Origin: Corynebacterium kutscheri
Lineage (GTDB): Bacteria > Actinomycetota > Actinomycetes > Mycobacteriales > Mycobacteriaceae
DNA length: 64,000 nucleotides
Assembly (NCBI RefSeq): GCF_000980835.1
Contig: NZ_CP011312.1
Coordinates: 2,290,066-2,354,065, forward strand
Reading direction: 5' to 3'
This document shows positions 8,009 through 17,900 of the stretch, piece by piece. A program made the position numbers and the translations under genes. The notes beneath the pieces were generated by a model. That model did no database searches. It worked only from the letters and a program-made list of their open reading frames with translations, and was not told where the DNA came from. Every line of letters starts with the position of its first letter. Within the stretch, counting starts at the first letter, position 1.

Positions 8009-8743
8009 TTAGTAAGCTTTCCGCAGTGGAATAACATCCCACCGAGAAGTAAGTGCATCCAAGAGCATGACTCGACCGACCAGAGGCTGTCCAAAACCAC
8101 CCAGTATTTTTAATGCTTCGGTTGCCTGCATGGTGCCTACTTGTCCCACCATAGCGCCTAGAACGCCAACATTAACCGCTAAAGGATAATCACTTGCGTC
8201 TGGTTCTTCCGGAATGAGATCACGTAAATACAGCGCATCGCCATAAGCATCAGGAAGACCAAATACTGAGCATTGTCCTTGCATAGATACCGCTGATGCC
8301 CATACTAGAACCGCGTTAACGTGCTGGGCAGCATCAGAGATCATCATCTTTGCGCCAAAGGTATCACAACAATCAAGTATGAGATCGTATTGTGGAAATA
8401 GTTCTACACAACGATCAAAGGTTAGGTACTCCGGATAAACCTCAACTTTTATATCGGAGTTAATAAGGCATAACCGCTCAGCAGCTGATTCTGCTTTATT
8501 TCGACCAATCTCAGTATGCAGCACTTGCCGCTGCATATTTTTTAGCTCAACCTCATCGCCATCGACTACACCGATACGACCAACCCCGGCACTGGCTAGG
8601 TAAGGAAGTGCCGCAGAGCCTAATCCGCCAGCACCAATAACCAATACCGATGCGGCGAGTAATTTTTCTTGACCAGCTTCACCGAGTCCAGGGATGCTGA
8701 TATTTCGTTGATACCGTTCTTGCTGAATTTCACTTAGGGACAT
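8009..8743 (-). CDS. moeB: Molybdopterin-synthase adenylyltransferase MoeB (ThiF/E1-like)
   Basis: Adenylylates the C-terminal Gly-Gly of MoaD so that it can be sulfurated. About 244 residues, E1-like fold: nucleotide loop VLVIGAGGLGSAALPYLASAG, DGDEVELKNMQRQVLH, GRNKAESAAERL, and the Mg/Asp element LILDCCDTF. There is no C-terminal rhodanese domain, unlike the MoeZ type of many actinobacteria, and the two CxxC pairs that hold structural zinc in E. coli MoeB are not visible. The start (8743 or 8752) overlaps the end of moaE. Neighbours are all cofactor genes. Confidence 0.85.
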   Translation of the reverse strand: MSLSEIQQERYQRNISIPGLGEAGQEKLLAASVLVIGAGGLGSAALPYLASAGVGRIGVVDGDEVELKNMQRQVLHTEIGRNKAESAAERLCLINSDIKVEVYPEYLTFDRCVELFPQYDLILDCCDTFGAKMMISDAAQHVNAVLVWASAVSMQGQCSVFGLPDAYGDALYLRDLIPEEPDASDYPLAVNVGVLGAMVGQVGTMQATEALKILGGFGQPLVGRVMLLDALTSRWDVIPLRKAY

Positions 8744-9153
8744 AACGACCATTCATAGCTACCATCAGGGAAAAATTGTTTTTTCCAAATGGGCAGGGAT
8801 TGCTTAACCTTATCGACAAATTCGTGGCAGTACTCAAATGCTTCTTTACGGTGCGAAGTAGAAACAGCAACATAAAGTGCGATCCCACCAATTTCAAGTG
8901 TGCCAATGCGATGCTGTGCAACGATCGCATGAATATCTTCGCGAGAAGCAAACTCAGCAACTAACTCGCGCATTGTTTCTTCTGCCGAGGGGTGCGAGAC
9001 ATACTCGATACTGCTCACGGATTTCCCGTGGTCATGGTTGCGAACTATGCCAGCGAAAGTAACGAGTGCACCAGCGCGAGCATCCTCAACAGCCGCGCTT
9101 AGTGCACTAACGTCAATATCACTGTCGGTGATATATGAAAAACTTTGATTCAT
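8734..9153 (-). CDS. moaE: Molybdopterin synthase catalytic subunit MoaE
   Basis: Large subunit of molybdopterin synthase, which transfers sulfur from MoaD thiocarboxylate to cPMP. 139 residues from ATG 9153. Key stretches: GALVTFAGIVRNHDHGKSV, IEYVSHPSAEETMRELVAEF, IVAQHRIGTLEIGGIALYVAVSTSHRKEAF and VDKVKQSLPIWKKQFFPDG with the conserved catalytic lysines. An open frame continues upstream into narK2 but carries no family sequence. It begins 16 bases after narK2, so it belongs to the same transcript. Confidence 0.93.
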   Translation of the reverse strand: MNQSFSYITDSDIDVSALSAAVEDARAGALVTFAGIVRNHDHGKSVSSIEYVSHPSAEETMRELVAEFASREDIHAIVAQHRIGTLEIGGIALYVAVSTSHRKEAFEYCHEFVDKVKQSLPIWKKQFFPDGSYEWSLCP

Positions 9154-9169
9154 TAGTAAAACTAATACC

Positions 9170-10561
9170 TTAACTTGGTTTAGGAGCGTTTCGACGAGCG
9201 TAACGTAACCAAGTGATAATGATACAAAGTACGGACCATACAGCACCGATTGCGAAGAATACAGTGCTCGACATAATGGACAGACCAATACCAAATAGGA
9301 ATGGACCAAATGCTGCGATAGCCGATGTCCAACCAATCACACCACCTGCTTGGCGTTTTTCAAAAATCATAGGCATCTGCTTGAACGTGGAAGCATTACC
9401 AATACCAGCAAAAAGGAAGATCAACAGCATTCCCCAGAGGAAATGATTGAAATCACTCTTGAGCGTTTCCGCTGAAGAAAGATCCGGAGTAAGTGCCGGG
9501 ATGGTATAAATGATCGATCCGAGAATACCCACGCTAGAAATAAGCGTCCAAATAGCTCCACCCATGCGGTCAGTCAAAGGTGAAAATAGCACGCGAGCGC
9601 CAGCGCCAATAAGTGGGCCAAGGAATACATATTTAACTGGATCTGGTAGCGAGTAGCCGTCGATAAGTACCTGAGCAGAACTACCAGAACCACTAACGAT
9701 AGCAGCGTTACCTTGACCATAAAGGTTACTCATTAACAAACCGAACTGAGCAGAAAGGCCAGAAAACGTACCAAAGGTCAAGATATAAAGGAGAGTCATC
9801 CACCAAGTATCTTGGTTACCGAAGATATCGAACTGCTGACGTACATTAGCCTTGATTGGAACTGATCGAAGTACGATATATGCCCAAATTGCTACCGCAA
9901 TAATAATGGGAACATAAATGAAGGCAACTGTTTGGTACCACACTTCTCGTGCCTCACGGCCAGGGAAGTTAAAGGTTTGCGAGGCACCAAATAGGCCAAA
10001 CATACTAAAGCCAATAAGCCATGGGGTAAGCAGCTGTACAAAGGAAACACCAAAATTACCTACGCCGGCTTGAATACCCAGTGCCGTGCCGGACATGCGC
10101 TTCGGGAAGAAGAAAGAGGTAGAAGGCATAAAGCCAGAGAAAGCGCCGCCGCCAATACCGGCAAGAAACGCTAGCAAAAGGAATACCCAATACGGAGTAT
10201 TCAGACTTTGAATAGCGAAACCCCACCCCAACATAGGAAGTAACAGTAGGGCAGTAGTCAGCGAGACCATTTTACGAGTGCCCATTATAGGTGGTAAAAC
10301 CATCCACATTAAGCGCAGCAAACCACCGGATAGACCGGGCATAGCGGCAAGCCAATATAGCTGGCTAGAGGTAAATTGGTAGCCTAGGCCACCCATTTTT
10401 GGGACGATAGCGCTTGGTAAAAACCACGCCACAAAGCATAGGGTCAAACTTACTGTGGTAACAGCAAGCGTATTCCAAGCAAGAGATTTATCCCAGCTTT
10501 TTTCATCTTCTGGATCCCAGCTCCGTAGCCAGTCACCATCAGTAGCAAGTTTGGTACTCAT
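9170..10561 (-). CDS. narK: Nitrate/nitrite MFS transporter, NarK2 (E. coli NarK-like) type
   Basis: Major facilitator of 463 residues with 12 predicted membrane segments, nitrate/nitrite porter (NNP) branch. Signatures: GGGAFSGFMPSTSFFFPKR near residue 140 and ALGIQAGVGNFGVSF immediately after, resembling the nitrate signature of E. coli NarK. A polar N-terminus (about 35 residues, LRSWDPEDEKSWDK) precedes the first segment, as in that branch. By family this type exchanges nitrate for nitrite or exports nitrite. Its ATG overlaps the stop of the other carrier by four bases (ATGA), so the two are translated in tandem. Confidence 0.88.
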   Translation of the reverse strand: MSTKLATDGDWLRSWDPEDEKSWDKSLAWNTLAVTTVSLTLCFVAWFLPSAIVPKMGGLGYQFTSSQLYWLAAMPGLSGGLLRLMWMVLPPIMGTRKMVSLTTALLLLPMLGWGFAIQSLNTPYWVFLLLAFLAGIGGGAFSGFMPSTSFFFPKRMSGTALGIQAGVGNFGVSFVQLLTPWLIGFSMFGLFGASQTFNFPGREAREVWYQTVAFIYVPIIIAVAIWAYIVLRSVPIKANVRQQFDIFGNQDTWWMTLLYILTFGTFSGLSAQFGLLMSNLYGQGNAAIVSGSGSSAQVLIDGYSLPDPVKYVFLGPLIGAGARVLFSPLTDRMGGAIWTLISSVGILGSIIYTIPALTPDLSSAETLKSDFNHFLWGMLLIFLFAGIGNASTFKQMPMIFEKRQAGGVIGWTSAIAAFGPFLFGIGLSIMSSTVFFAIGAVWSVLCIIITWLRYARRNAPKPS

Positions 10562-11904
10562 GCTTTCTCCATGTTGTTAGTAGGAACGGTATCAATTTTG
10601 CCGTCATATTGGGGTGTTGCTTTGGCAAGCATGCGGTGAATACTAACTTGCATCCAAATGGCACAAATTGCGGTAAGAATAAAAATAACTAAGAAGGTAC
10701 TACTTGGCATACCTGTCCAGCTCTTGGAGTAAGCAAATAGTGGTGGTAGGAAAAATCCGCCTAATCCACCGAGCATGCCAACAAGACCACCGACTGAACC
10801 CACATTATCTGGGAAGTACTCTGGAATATGCTTATACACTGCTGCTTTGCCAATACCCATGGCGCAACCAAGTAAAAATACTAAGAATACAAACAAGGGA
10901 AGTTGAATTGAATAGTGCAAGTGTTCACTAGTGGAGCCATCTGAATTAACTACCGTGAGAAAACCATTAGGCATCATAAGAATGCCGCTGCTTAATAGCA
11001 TCAAACCTAAAGAAAGATACATAGCTTTGCGTGCACCCCATTTATCACTCATCCAACCACCAAGTGGACGAAGTAGTGAAGCCGGGAAAATAAACGTAGC
11101 GGTCAGCAGACCAGCTTTAGTTAAATCAATATGGAAGTTATCCACATAGTACTTTGGTAGCCATGCCGAAAGTGCCACATAAGCACCGAAAACTGCCACG
11201 TAGTACAAAGAGAATCGCCATACCTGCATATAGCGTAATGGCTGAAGCATTTCGATAACAGATTTTGTTTTACCCGGCGCGCGATCAACGCGTGGAACAA
11301 CAAAATAGGTAGCGATACCAATGACGATCAACAAGACCGCATAAATGACCGGAATTAACCGCCAGCCACCTTGAATTCCTAAAAAATAGGTAGAACCGGC
11401 AGTGGCTGCAATCAATGGTGGACCAATAAATTTAGTTACTGATGCACCTACATTGCCAGCACCAAAAACGCCCAGTGCTAGACCCTGTCGATTCTTCGAA
11501 TACCAAGCCGAGTTCCAGGCAGTTCCTACACTAAAAAGATTGCCGGCAAAACCAACAAAGAATGCCAAAATCAGCACCATTGTGTAGCTATTGCTGAGCG
11601 ACACTAAATAGGTAGGGATAGCACAAGCAAAAACAATAAACAGTGTTACCTTACGTCCACCAATACGATCGGTGATAATACCAGCAGGTAACCGCCACAA
11701 AGAACCGTTAAGCGCGGCAAGAGCGGCGATCCAACTTAGTTGGCCATCGGTGAGTCCCATTTCTTTTTGAATGGGCACACCTAAGATGCCGAACATCAGC
11801 CATACGGCAAAAATACACGTAAAGGCGATTGTAGACATCGTCATCACACGGCCGGCACCTTTTCCAGTGTCATGGATAGGAGCGACCTCAATTAATTTAC
11901 TCAT
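10558..11904 (-). CDS. narK: Nitrate MFS transporter, NarK1 type
   Basis: Second NNP-branch major facilitator, about 448 residues, 12 membrane segments. Signatures: AFFVGFAGNLFSVGTAWNSAW and QGLALGVFGAGNVGASVTKF near residues 125-165, typical of NarK1 (proton/nitrate symport) proteins. ATG 11904 is used rather than the TTG one codon upstream because AAAGAAAG is well spaced. It lies 60 bases after narI and overlaps the following carrier gene. A NarK1/NarK2 pair is found fused in some denitrifiers; here the two are separate but overlapping. Confidence 0.88.
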   Translation of the reverse strand: MSKLIEVAPIHDTGKGAGRVMTMSTIAFTCIFAVWLMFGILGVPIQKEMGLTDGQLSWIAALAALNGSLWRLPAGIITDRIGGRKVTLFIVFACAIPTYLVSLSNSYTMVLILAFFVGFAGNLFSVGTAWNSAWYSKNRQGLALGVFGAGNVGASVTKFIGPPLIAATAGSTYFLGIQGGWRLIPVIYAVLLIVIGIATYFVVPRVDRAPGKTKSVIEMLQPLRYMQVWRFSLYYVAVFGAYVALSAWLPKYYVDNFHIDLTKAGLLTATFIFPASLLRPLGGWMSDKWGARKAMYLSLGLMLLSSGILMMPNGFLTVVNSDGSTSEHLHYSIQLPLFVFLVFLLGCAMGIGKAAVYKHIPEYFPDNVGSVGGLVGMLGGLGGFFLPPLFAYSKSWTGMPSSTFLVIFILTAICAIWMQVSIHRMLAKATPQYDGKIDTVPTNNMEKA

Positions 11905-11964
11905 CAAAACTTTCTTTACACCTAGAAGGGCTTGAAATACGAATCAGTGGGCTGGTATAAGAAA

Positions 11965-12726
11965 TTAGCGATTAGCTGCGTGTTCATTATCAAAAGTACC
12001 AACTGGATCCCAGCCGCTACCTCGTTTAGTTTGGGTTACTTCTGGAGTGGTACTACGCGACCGATACACGATATATGGGCGGAATAAATAGTGAATGGGT
12101 GCAGCAAAGATATGAACGAGTCGGGTGAAAGGAATAATCGCAATCAGCAGCAGTCCCATAATCACATGGGTTTGGAATTGCCAGGTCGATGCAACCATAG
12201 AATCAATATCTGGTTGCAAGGTAAAAAGAGAACGGAACCAAATGGAAACTGTCTCACGGTAATTGTGCTCTTCACCATTAGGGTAGTGTCCGCCCGTTAA
12301 AGTGGCGTTCATTCCTAAACCTACAGCACAGAGCAAAATTACATACATCACTTTGTCGCCAACCGTAGTTGCTTTACGAACTGACGCATTAGTTAACCGG
12401 CGATAAACCAACATAACCAAGCCAATTACTACGGCAATACCAGCAATTGCGCCACCAATAAGAGCAACCAGGTGGTAGTTGTGTTGACTAATTCCCATAG
12501 CATCTGTCCACCGCTTTGGAATAACCAAACCCATAATATGACCTGCAATAACGGCTAACATTGCAAAGTGAAATAATGGCGAAGCTACCCGTAAAATCTT
12601 TGATTCATACAGCTGCGACGACCGCGATGTCCAATGGAATTGATCATAACGGTAGCGCCAAACTAGGCCACCAATAAGAACCGCAAATGTGAGATAAGGC
12701 AAAGCGGCCCAAAGAAAGATATTCAT
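11965..12726 (-). CDS. narI: Respiratory nitrate reductase gamma subunit NarI
   Basis: Membrane cytochrome b that takes electrons from menaquinol and passes them to NarH. 253 residues, five membrane segments. Heme ligands are placed as in E. coli NarI: H53 and H63 (ten apart, in FHFAMLAVIAGH) and a C-terminal pair 18 apart (FQTHVIMG and RLVHIF). A roughly 30-residue polar C-tail follows the last segment. It overlaps narJ by four bases. Confidence 0.95.
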   Translation of the reverse strand: MNIFLWAALPYLTFAVLIGGLVWRYRYDQFHWTSRSSQLYESKILRVASPLFHFAMLAVIAGHIMGLVIPKRWTDAMGISQHNYHLVALIGGAIAGIAVVIGLVMLVYRRLTNASVRKATTVGDKVMYVILLCAVGLGMNATLTGGHYPNGEEHNYRETVSIWFRSLFTLQPDIDSMVASTWQFQTHVIMGLLLIAIIPFTRLVHIFAAPIHYLFRPYIVYRSRSTTPEVTQTKRGSGWDPVGTFDNEHAANR

Positions 12727-13337
12727 GATGTGCTCCCTTGCACTTTTGGATAGGGCAGGAGTACGGGATCATGCAGACCTACGGTTTCCTGCGGTGGTTC
12801 TTGTAGGAGCTGCTGCACTTCGGCACGCGTCTTTGGTGATCCACCACCTAAAGTTTGACAAATCACTTCCAAAATAGCTGCTTGGGGTAATTTATCGTCG
12901 CTAAGACTCATGCGCAGTAGCTCTAGTGACGCCCGGTAGGTGTTAAGAATGCCCACACCTAATTCGGGATCACCGGTAGCAGCAAACTCCAGCACCATCG
13001 GTAAATAATCAGGTAGCTCACCATCGAGATCAACAAGTAATCCTGAATCACGATATGTTTGCTTAATTGCAAGCAGTACTTCACCCCGACGGCGAGTATC
13101 ACCATCTGTCCAATAGGTCAGATGCAAAGCGTGTCGCCTACTAAGATCGAATTCTTGAACGTGCCAACTTTGTGCATCCATCAAAGACAGGCTTCGTAGA
13201 TGAGCAATAGTAGGAGCGAAAGCATCAGCTGCTCCAACCTCAGCCACCGCCTGTTCGATCATGGGCAGACGTTCAATAAGTTCTTCGTCTGGGTACGATA
13301 ACAAAAGCCCTGCCGCTTGAAAGATTACTGCATTCAC
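12723..13337 (-). CDS. narJ: Nitrate reductase assembly chaperone NarJ
   Basis: Cytoplasmic chaperone needed for cofactor insertion into NarG and docking of NarGH on NarI; not part of the final enzyme. 204 residues. Recognisable NarJ features: N-terminal FQAAGLLLSYPDEELI, central SLSRRHALHLTYW-like segment (here EFDLSRRHALHLTYWTDGD) and DYLPMVLEFAATGDPELG. Overlaps narH by four bases and narI by four bases, so NarHJI are translationally coupled. Confidence 0.93.
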   Translation of the reverse strand: MNAVIFQAAGLLLSYPDEELIERLPMIEQAVAEVGAADAFAPTIAHLRSLSLMDAQSWHVQEFDLSRRHALHLTYWTDGDTRRRGEVLLAIKQTYRDSGLLVDLDGELPDYLPMVLEFAATGDPELGVGILNTYRASLELLRMSLSDDKLPQAAILEVICQTLGGGSPKTRAEVQQLLQEPPQETVGLHDPVLLPYPKVQGSTS

Positions 13338-14929
13338 AGGCTTAAATCTTCCTGCTCACGTCGTGCTTGAGTCTCTGCAAAACTACCAATACTTACTGGT
13401 ACAGGTCGTCCCGGTGCCATAGCTGTTCCACAACCACCTGCTTCAGGACCAGTGCCGCCATAACCTGGGCCGCCTTCGAAATCGAGTGAGCAACCCATTT
13501 CTTCTAAGGCATGTGCTTGTTCCACATGTGCCTTAGGAATAACGTAGCGTTCCTCATACTTAGCAATAGCAAGTAGACGATACATTTGCTCTAGAGCGCC
13601 GGGTTCCATACCTACTGCCTCGGCTAATTCTGGTTGACGCTCACGTCCTAATGTGACATCTCGCATATAAGAACGCATGGCGGCAAGTTTTTGCAGAACC
13701 AGGGTTATGGTATCGGTATCGCCAGCAGTAAAAAGTTCTGCTAGGTATTCCACCGGAATACGCAAAGCGTCGATAGCTCCAAAGAGGTTACCACCGGCTT
13801 CCGAATCATGGCCTTGCTCTTTAAGCAAATCAACCACTGGTGAAAGTGGTGGGATATACCAAACCATTGGCATCGTGCGATACTCAGGATGCAGTGGCAA
13901 AGCAACTTTGAAGTGCTTAATGAGTGCATAAGTCGGTGATCTTTGAGCAGCCAGCAGCCAATCTTCTGGAATGCCGCTTGCCTTGGCATCAGCAATAACC
14001 TCAGGATCATGAGGATCAAGCATGACATCAAGCTGTGCTTGGTATAGATCTTTATCGTCGGCAAGTGCTGCTTCGGTGATCTTGTCGGGATCATAAAGAA
14101 TAATGCCAAGATAGCGCAGTCGTCCCACACAGGTTTCCGAGCATACGGTAGGCAAGCCGGCTTCTAGGCGCGGGTAGCACATAGTACATTTTTCAGCTTT
14201 GCCGGTGCGGTGGTTAAAGTAAATCTTCTTATATGGGCAACCGGTAATACATTGACGCCAGCCACGGCAGGCATCTTGATCGACAAGCACGATACCATCT
14301 TCACTGCGTTTATAAATGGCTCCCGATGGACACGATGCCATACAGGAGGGGTTCAAGCAGTGCTCACAGATGCGCGGTAAGAAGAACATAAAGGTCTTCT
14401 CGTATTCGAACTTGATCTTTAAATTCGATTCTTCCCGCAGCTTCTTTACGATCGGATCTTCATCGCCGGTCTCGGCAATACCACCTAGAGCGTCATCCCA
14501 GTTGGAAGAATTCTTAATGGCCATTTTTTCGCCGGTAATCAGCGATTGTGGCTGTGCGACTGGGAAATCGTCGCCAAGCGGTGCTTGGGTAAGGGTTTCA
14601 TAGTCGTATGTCCACGGCTCATAATAATCGCTAATCTCAGGTTGTGAGGGCGAAGAGAAAATGGTCATAAGCTTTTTAAAGCGTCCGCCGGCACGTAGTT
14701 TTAATTTGCCATTAGCGGTACGAACCCAGCCACCCTGCCATTTTTCCTGATCTTCATAGGTGCGTGGATAACCTTGACCGGGACGGGTTTCTACGTTGTT
14801 AAACCATACGTATTCCGTTCCAGCGCGGTTTGTCCACGCCTGCTTGCAGGTCACCGAACAAGTATGACAACCAATACACTTGTCTAGGTTCATTACCATG
14901 GCCATTTGAGCCATTACTCGTCTAGTCAT
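13334..14929 (-). CDS. narH: Respiratory nitrate reductase beta subunit NarH
   Basis: Iron-sulfur subunit carrying electrons from NarI heme to NarG. 531 residues. Four cysteine groups are intact: CIGCHTCSVTCK near residue 18, CEHCLNPSCMASCP, CRGWRQCITGCP (a tryptophan replaces one cysteine, as expected for the 3Fe-4S site) and CTMCYPRL...CSETC. The TAATG-type junction shares one base with the end of narG. Glycine-rich C-terminus before SIGSFAETQARR. Full length and apparently functional. Confidence 0.96.
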   Translation of the reverse strand: MTRRVMAQMAMVMNLDKCIGCHTCSVTCKQAWTNRAGTEYVWFNNVETRPGQGYPRTYEDQEKWQGGWVRTANGKLKLRAGGRFKKLMTIFSSPSQPEISDYYEPWTYDYETLTQAPLGDDFPVAQPQSLITGEKMAIKNSSNWDDALGGIAETGDEDPIVKKLREESNLKIKFEYEKTFMFFLPRICEHCLNPSCMASCPSGAIYKRSEDGIVLVDQDACRGWRQCITGCPYKKIYFNHRTGKAEKCTMCYPRLEAGLPTVCSETCVGRLRYLGIILYDPDKITEAALADDKDLYQAQLDVMLDPHDPEVIADAKASGIPEDWLLAAQRSPTYALIKHFKVALPLHPEYRTMPMVWYIPPLSPVVDLLKEQGHDSEAGGNLFGAIDALRIPVEYLAELFTAGDTDTITLVLQKLAAMRSYMRDVTLGRERQPELAEAVGMEPGALEQMYRLLAIAKYEERYVIPKAHVEQAHALEEMGCSLDFEGGPGYGGTGPEAGGCGTAMAPGRPVPVSIGSFAETQARREQEDLSL

Positions 14930-17900
14930 TAGTAATCTACTTCCTGCTTGCGACGGCGTACTGTCGAAACGATGTCTCGCTGCACACCGGTTGGGCCAAG
15001 ATAATTAAAGGCATAGGACTGATGCGCATAACCGCCGATAAGATGTGTTGCTTTCAGCAAAATTCTGGTTACCGAATTATGAATACCGCCACGACGACCA
15101 GTAGCTTCCGACTTCGGCACATCGACGGTACGCTCCTGTGCATGCTGTACATAAGCGATACCATCAGGCAATTTTGGCGTAACGACGGCGCGCGCTACGA
15201 AAACACCATTGGCATTTGTTAGCTCTACCCAATCGTTGTCTTTGACACCAATAGAAGCAGCATCTGCCACGCTTAGCCATGCCTGTGGGCCACCACGGCC
15301 AAGACTCAACATAAATAGGTTGTCGAAATATTGTGAGTGAATTGCCCACTTATTGTGCACTGTTAAGTAGCGCAAAGTGATTGCTTTTTCACCATTAAGG
15401 CCAATCTCTGGCTCACCATATGCCCTGGTCATATCCAATGGTGGTTTGAAAGTGGGAAGTTGCTCGCCGGAGTCAATCATCCAATCATGGTCAAGGAAGA
15501 AATGCATTCGTCCCGACAAGGTGTGCCATGGCTTGAGGCGTTCTGTATTAATAGTAAAGGCCGCATAACGACGCCCACCAGTTTCAGATCCCGACCATTC
15601 TGGTGAGGTAATTACTGGCTGTGGTGCTTGCTGAGTCTGTAAGAAAGTAATGGCACGTTCCTCAGAGCCTTCGGCTAAATCAGCAAGCTTTCGACCCGTC
15701 TTCTGTTCTAGGGTGCGGAAACCTTGGGTAGCTAATTCGCCATTCGTTGTTCCTGAGAATGAGAGAATTGCCTGTGCAAAGCGTTCATCGGTATCAATAG
15801 CTGGCCGGCCAGCTGCAGCACCGGATGGATATACCCCATGAAGCTCCCCTAGTTTTTGAACCTGGTGCTTCACATCATAAGTAATATTTTTAACAGTAAA
15901 ACCAAGCTTATCGGCAAGCGGGCCAACCGTTAGCAATTTATCACCAATGGCAGTGTAATCACGCTCTACTACCTGCAAAACTGGCATATTCTTGCCAGGC
16001 ATTGCTGGTAGATCGGTGTTCTTCCAATCTGGTACATGACCACCTGGCTGGGCGATTTCGCCTAGGGTATCGTGTTGCATCGGCACGGCGACAATATCGT
16101 GACGAGTATCTAGACGTCCCTTGGCTAACTCAGAAATCTTAAAGGCTAGATCAGCAAAGAGGTCAAAGTCAGTCTTTGCTTCCCACGGTGGAGTAATTGC
16201 CGGGGTAAAAGCATGCACATAAGGGTGCATATCTGTCGAACTAATATCGTGTTTTTCGTACCAGGTTGCAGCCGGGAACACGATGTCACTGACAAGTGTC
16301 GAACTAGTCATGCGGAAATCAGAGGTCATAAGCAAATCAACTTTGCCCTCTGGAGCTTCATCATGCCATTTAACGTTCTTAGGCCGCTGATCTGCACCAT
16401 GGCCATTTTCCATGACGTTGTTATGCGTTCCCAATAGATGACGCAGGAAGTATTCGCTGCCCTTACTCGACGAACCAAAGAGGTTAGAGCGCCATAGCAT
16501 CATTGTGCGCGGCCAGTTTTGTGGCGCATCAATATCTTCAATTGCGCTCTTAATTTCGCCAGATTTTAATCCCGCCGCAATATATTCCTGGACACTAGCA
16601 GCTTCACCACGTGCAACAGCTGCCTCTGCTTCATCAGCTAAATCGAGCGGATTGTTATCAAATTGTGGATAGAAAGGCATCCAACCCAAACGGTTAGACA
16701 ATGCTACAGCATCTGCTGTGTGCAACCCATCAAGAGATCCGGTAGAAAGTGGCGATTTAATAGCGTCAGCGGAAAACCGTCGGTACGCCATTGATCAGTA
16801 TGCATATACCAGTATGCGGTACCAATCATGGTACGTGGTGGGCGGGTCCAATCTGTTGCATTAGCCATATTGAACCAACCGGTCATTGGCCGGCATTTTT
16901 CTTGACCCACATAGTGTGCCCAGCCGCCACCATTTTTGCCGATACATCCAGTAAGCATCAATAAACTGATAATTGACCGGTAGGTAACATCTGCGTGGAA
17001 CCAGTGACAGATACCCGCGCCAATAATAATCATCGTGCGTCCCTGAGATTCCTCAGAGTTATTGGCGAATTCACGAGCAACTCGGATACATGCTTCTGCT
17101 GGTACTGAGGTAATTTCAGCTTGCCAAGCAGGTGTATATGGGCTGTGCACATCGTCGTAGTCTTTTGCCCACACACCTGGCAGGCCTTCCCGGCCAACAC
17201 CATATTGAGCAAGCATCAGGTCGAAGACTGTGGTGACTAATTGACCATTAGGTAACTGACGAGCAGGTACACCACGGCGAATAATAGAACCTTCACCACG
17301 AGGATCTTCGAATACCGGCAGTGCTACTTCTACACCCTGAGCTTCGCTTTGTCCCAGCAACGTCAGAGCAGGGTCAATATCACCTAGTTCCAGGTTCCAC
17401 TGCCCCATGCCTTCTTCGTTATACCGGAAACCCATAGAACCATTTGGTACGGCAGGTGCTTCAGTTGCTTGATTCCACATCACTGTTTTAAAAGCAGCAT
17501 CGGGTAGATCAGAATACTGAGCAAGATCTGCAGCAGTAACAAACTTACCGGCAGTTAGACCATGTCCATCTGGGTGTTCCACCAAGGTAATCAGCATGCC
17601 TAGGTCTGTGTACTTACGTACATAGTCCTGGAAATAAGGTACTTGGCGGTCAACAAAGTTTTCTTTAAGGATCACATGCCCCATAGCCATGGCCAAGGCA
17701 GCATCGGTACCAGCTTGAGCTGGCAACCACTCATCAGCGAATTTAACGTTATCGGCATAATCTGGCGAAACGGTAATAACCTTAGTGCCACGGTAACGTA
17801 CCTCAGCCATCCAGTGGGCATCTGGGGTACGAGTAATTGGAACATTTGAACCCCACATCATCAAGTACGTGGAATCCCACCAGTCACCCGATTCTGGAAC

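Noticed and set aside
16704..16791. Programmed frameshifting as the normal way to make NarG
   Set aside because: NarG is encoded in one frame in other bacteria and no slippery heptamer with a stimulatory structure was recognised; a simple indel is more likely.
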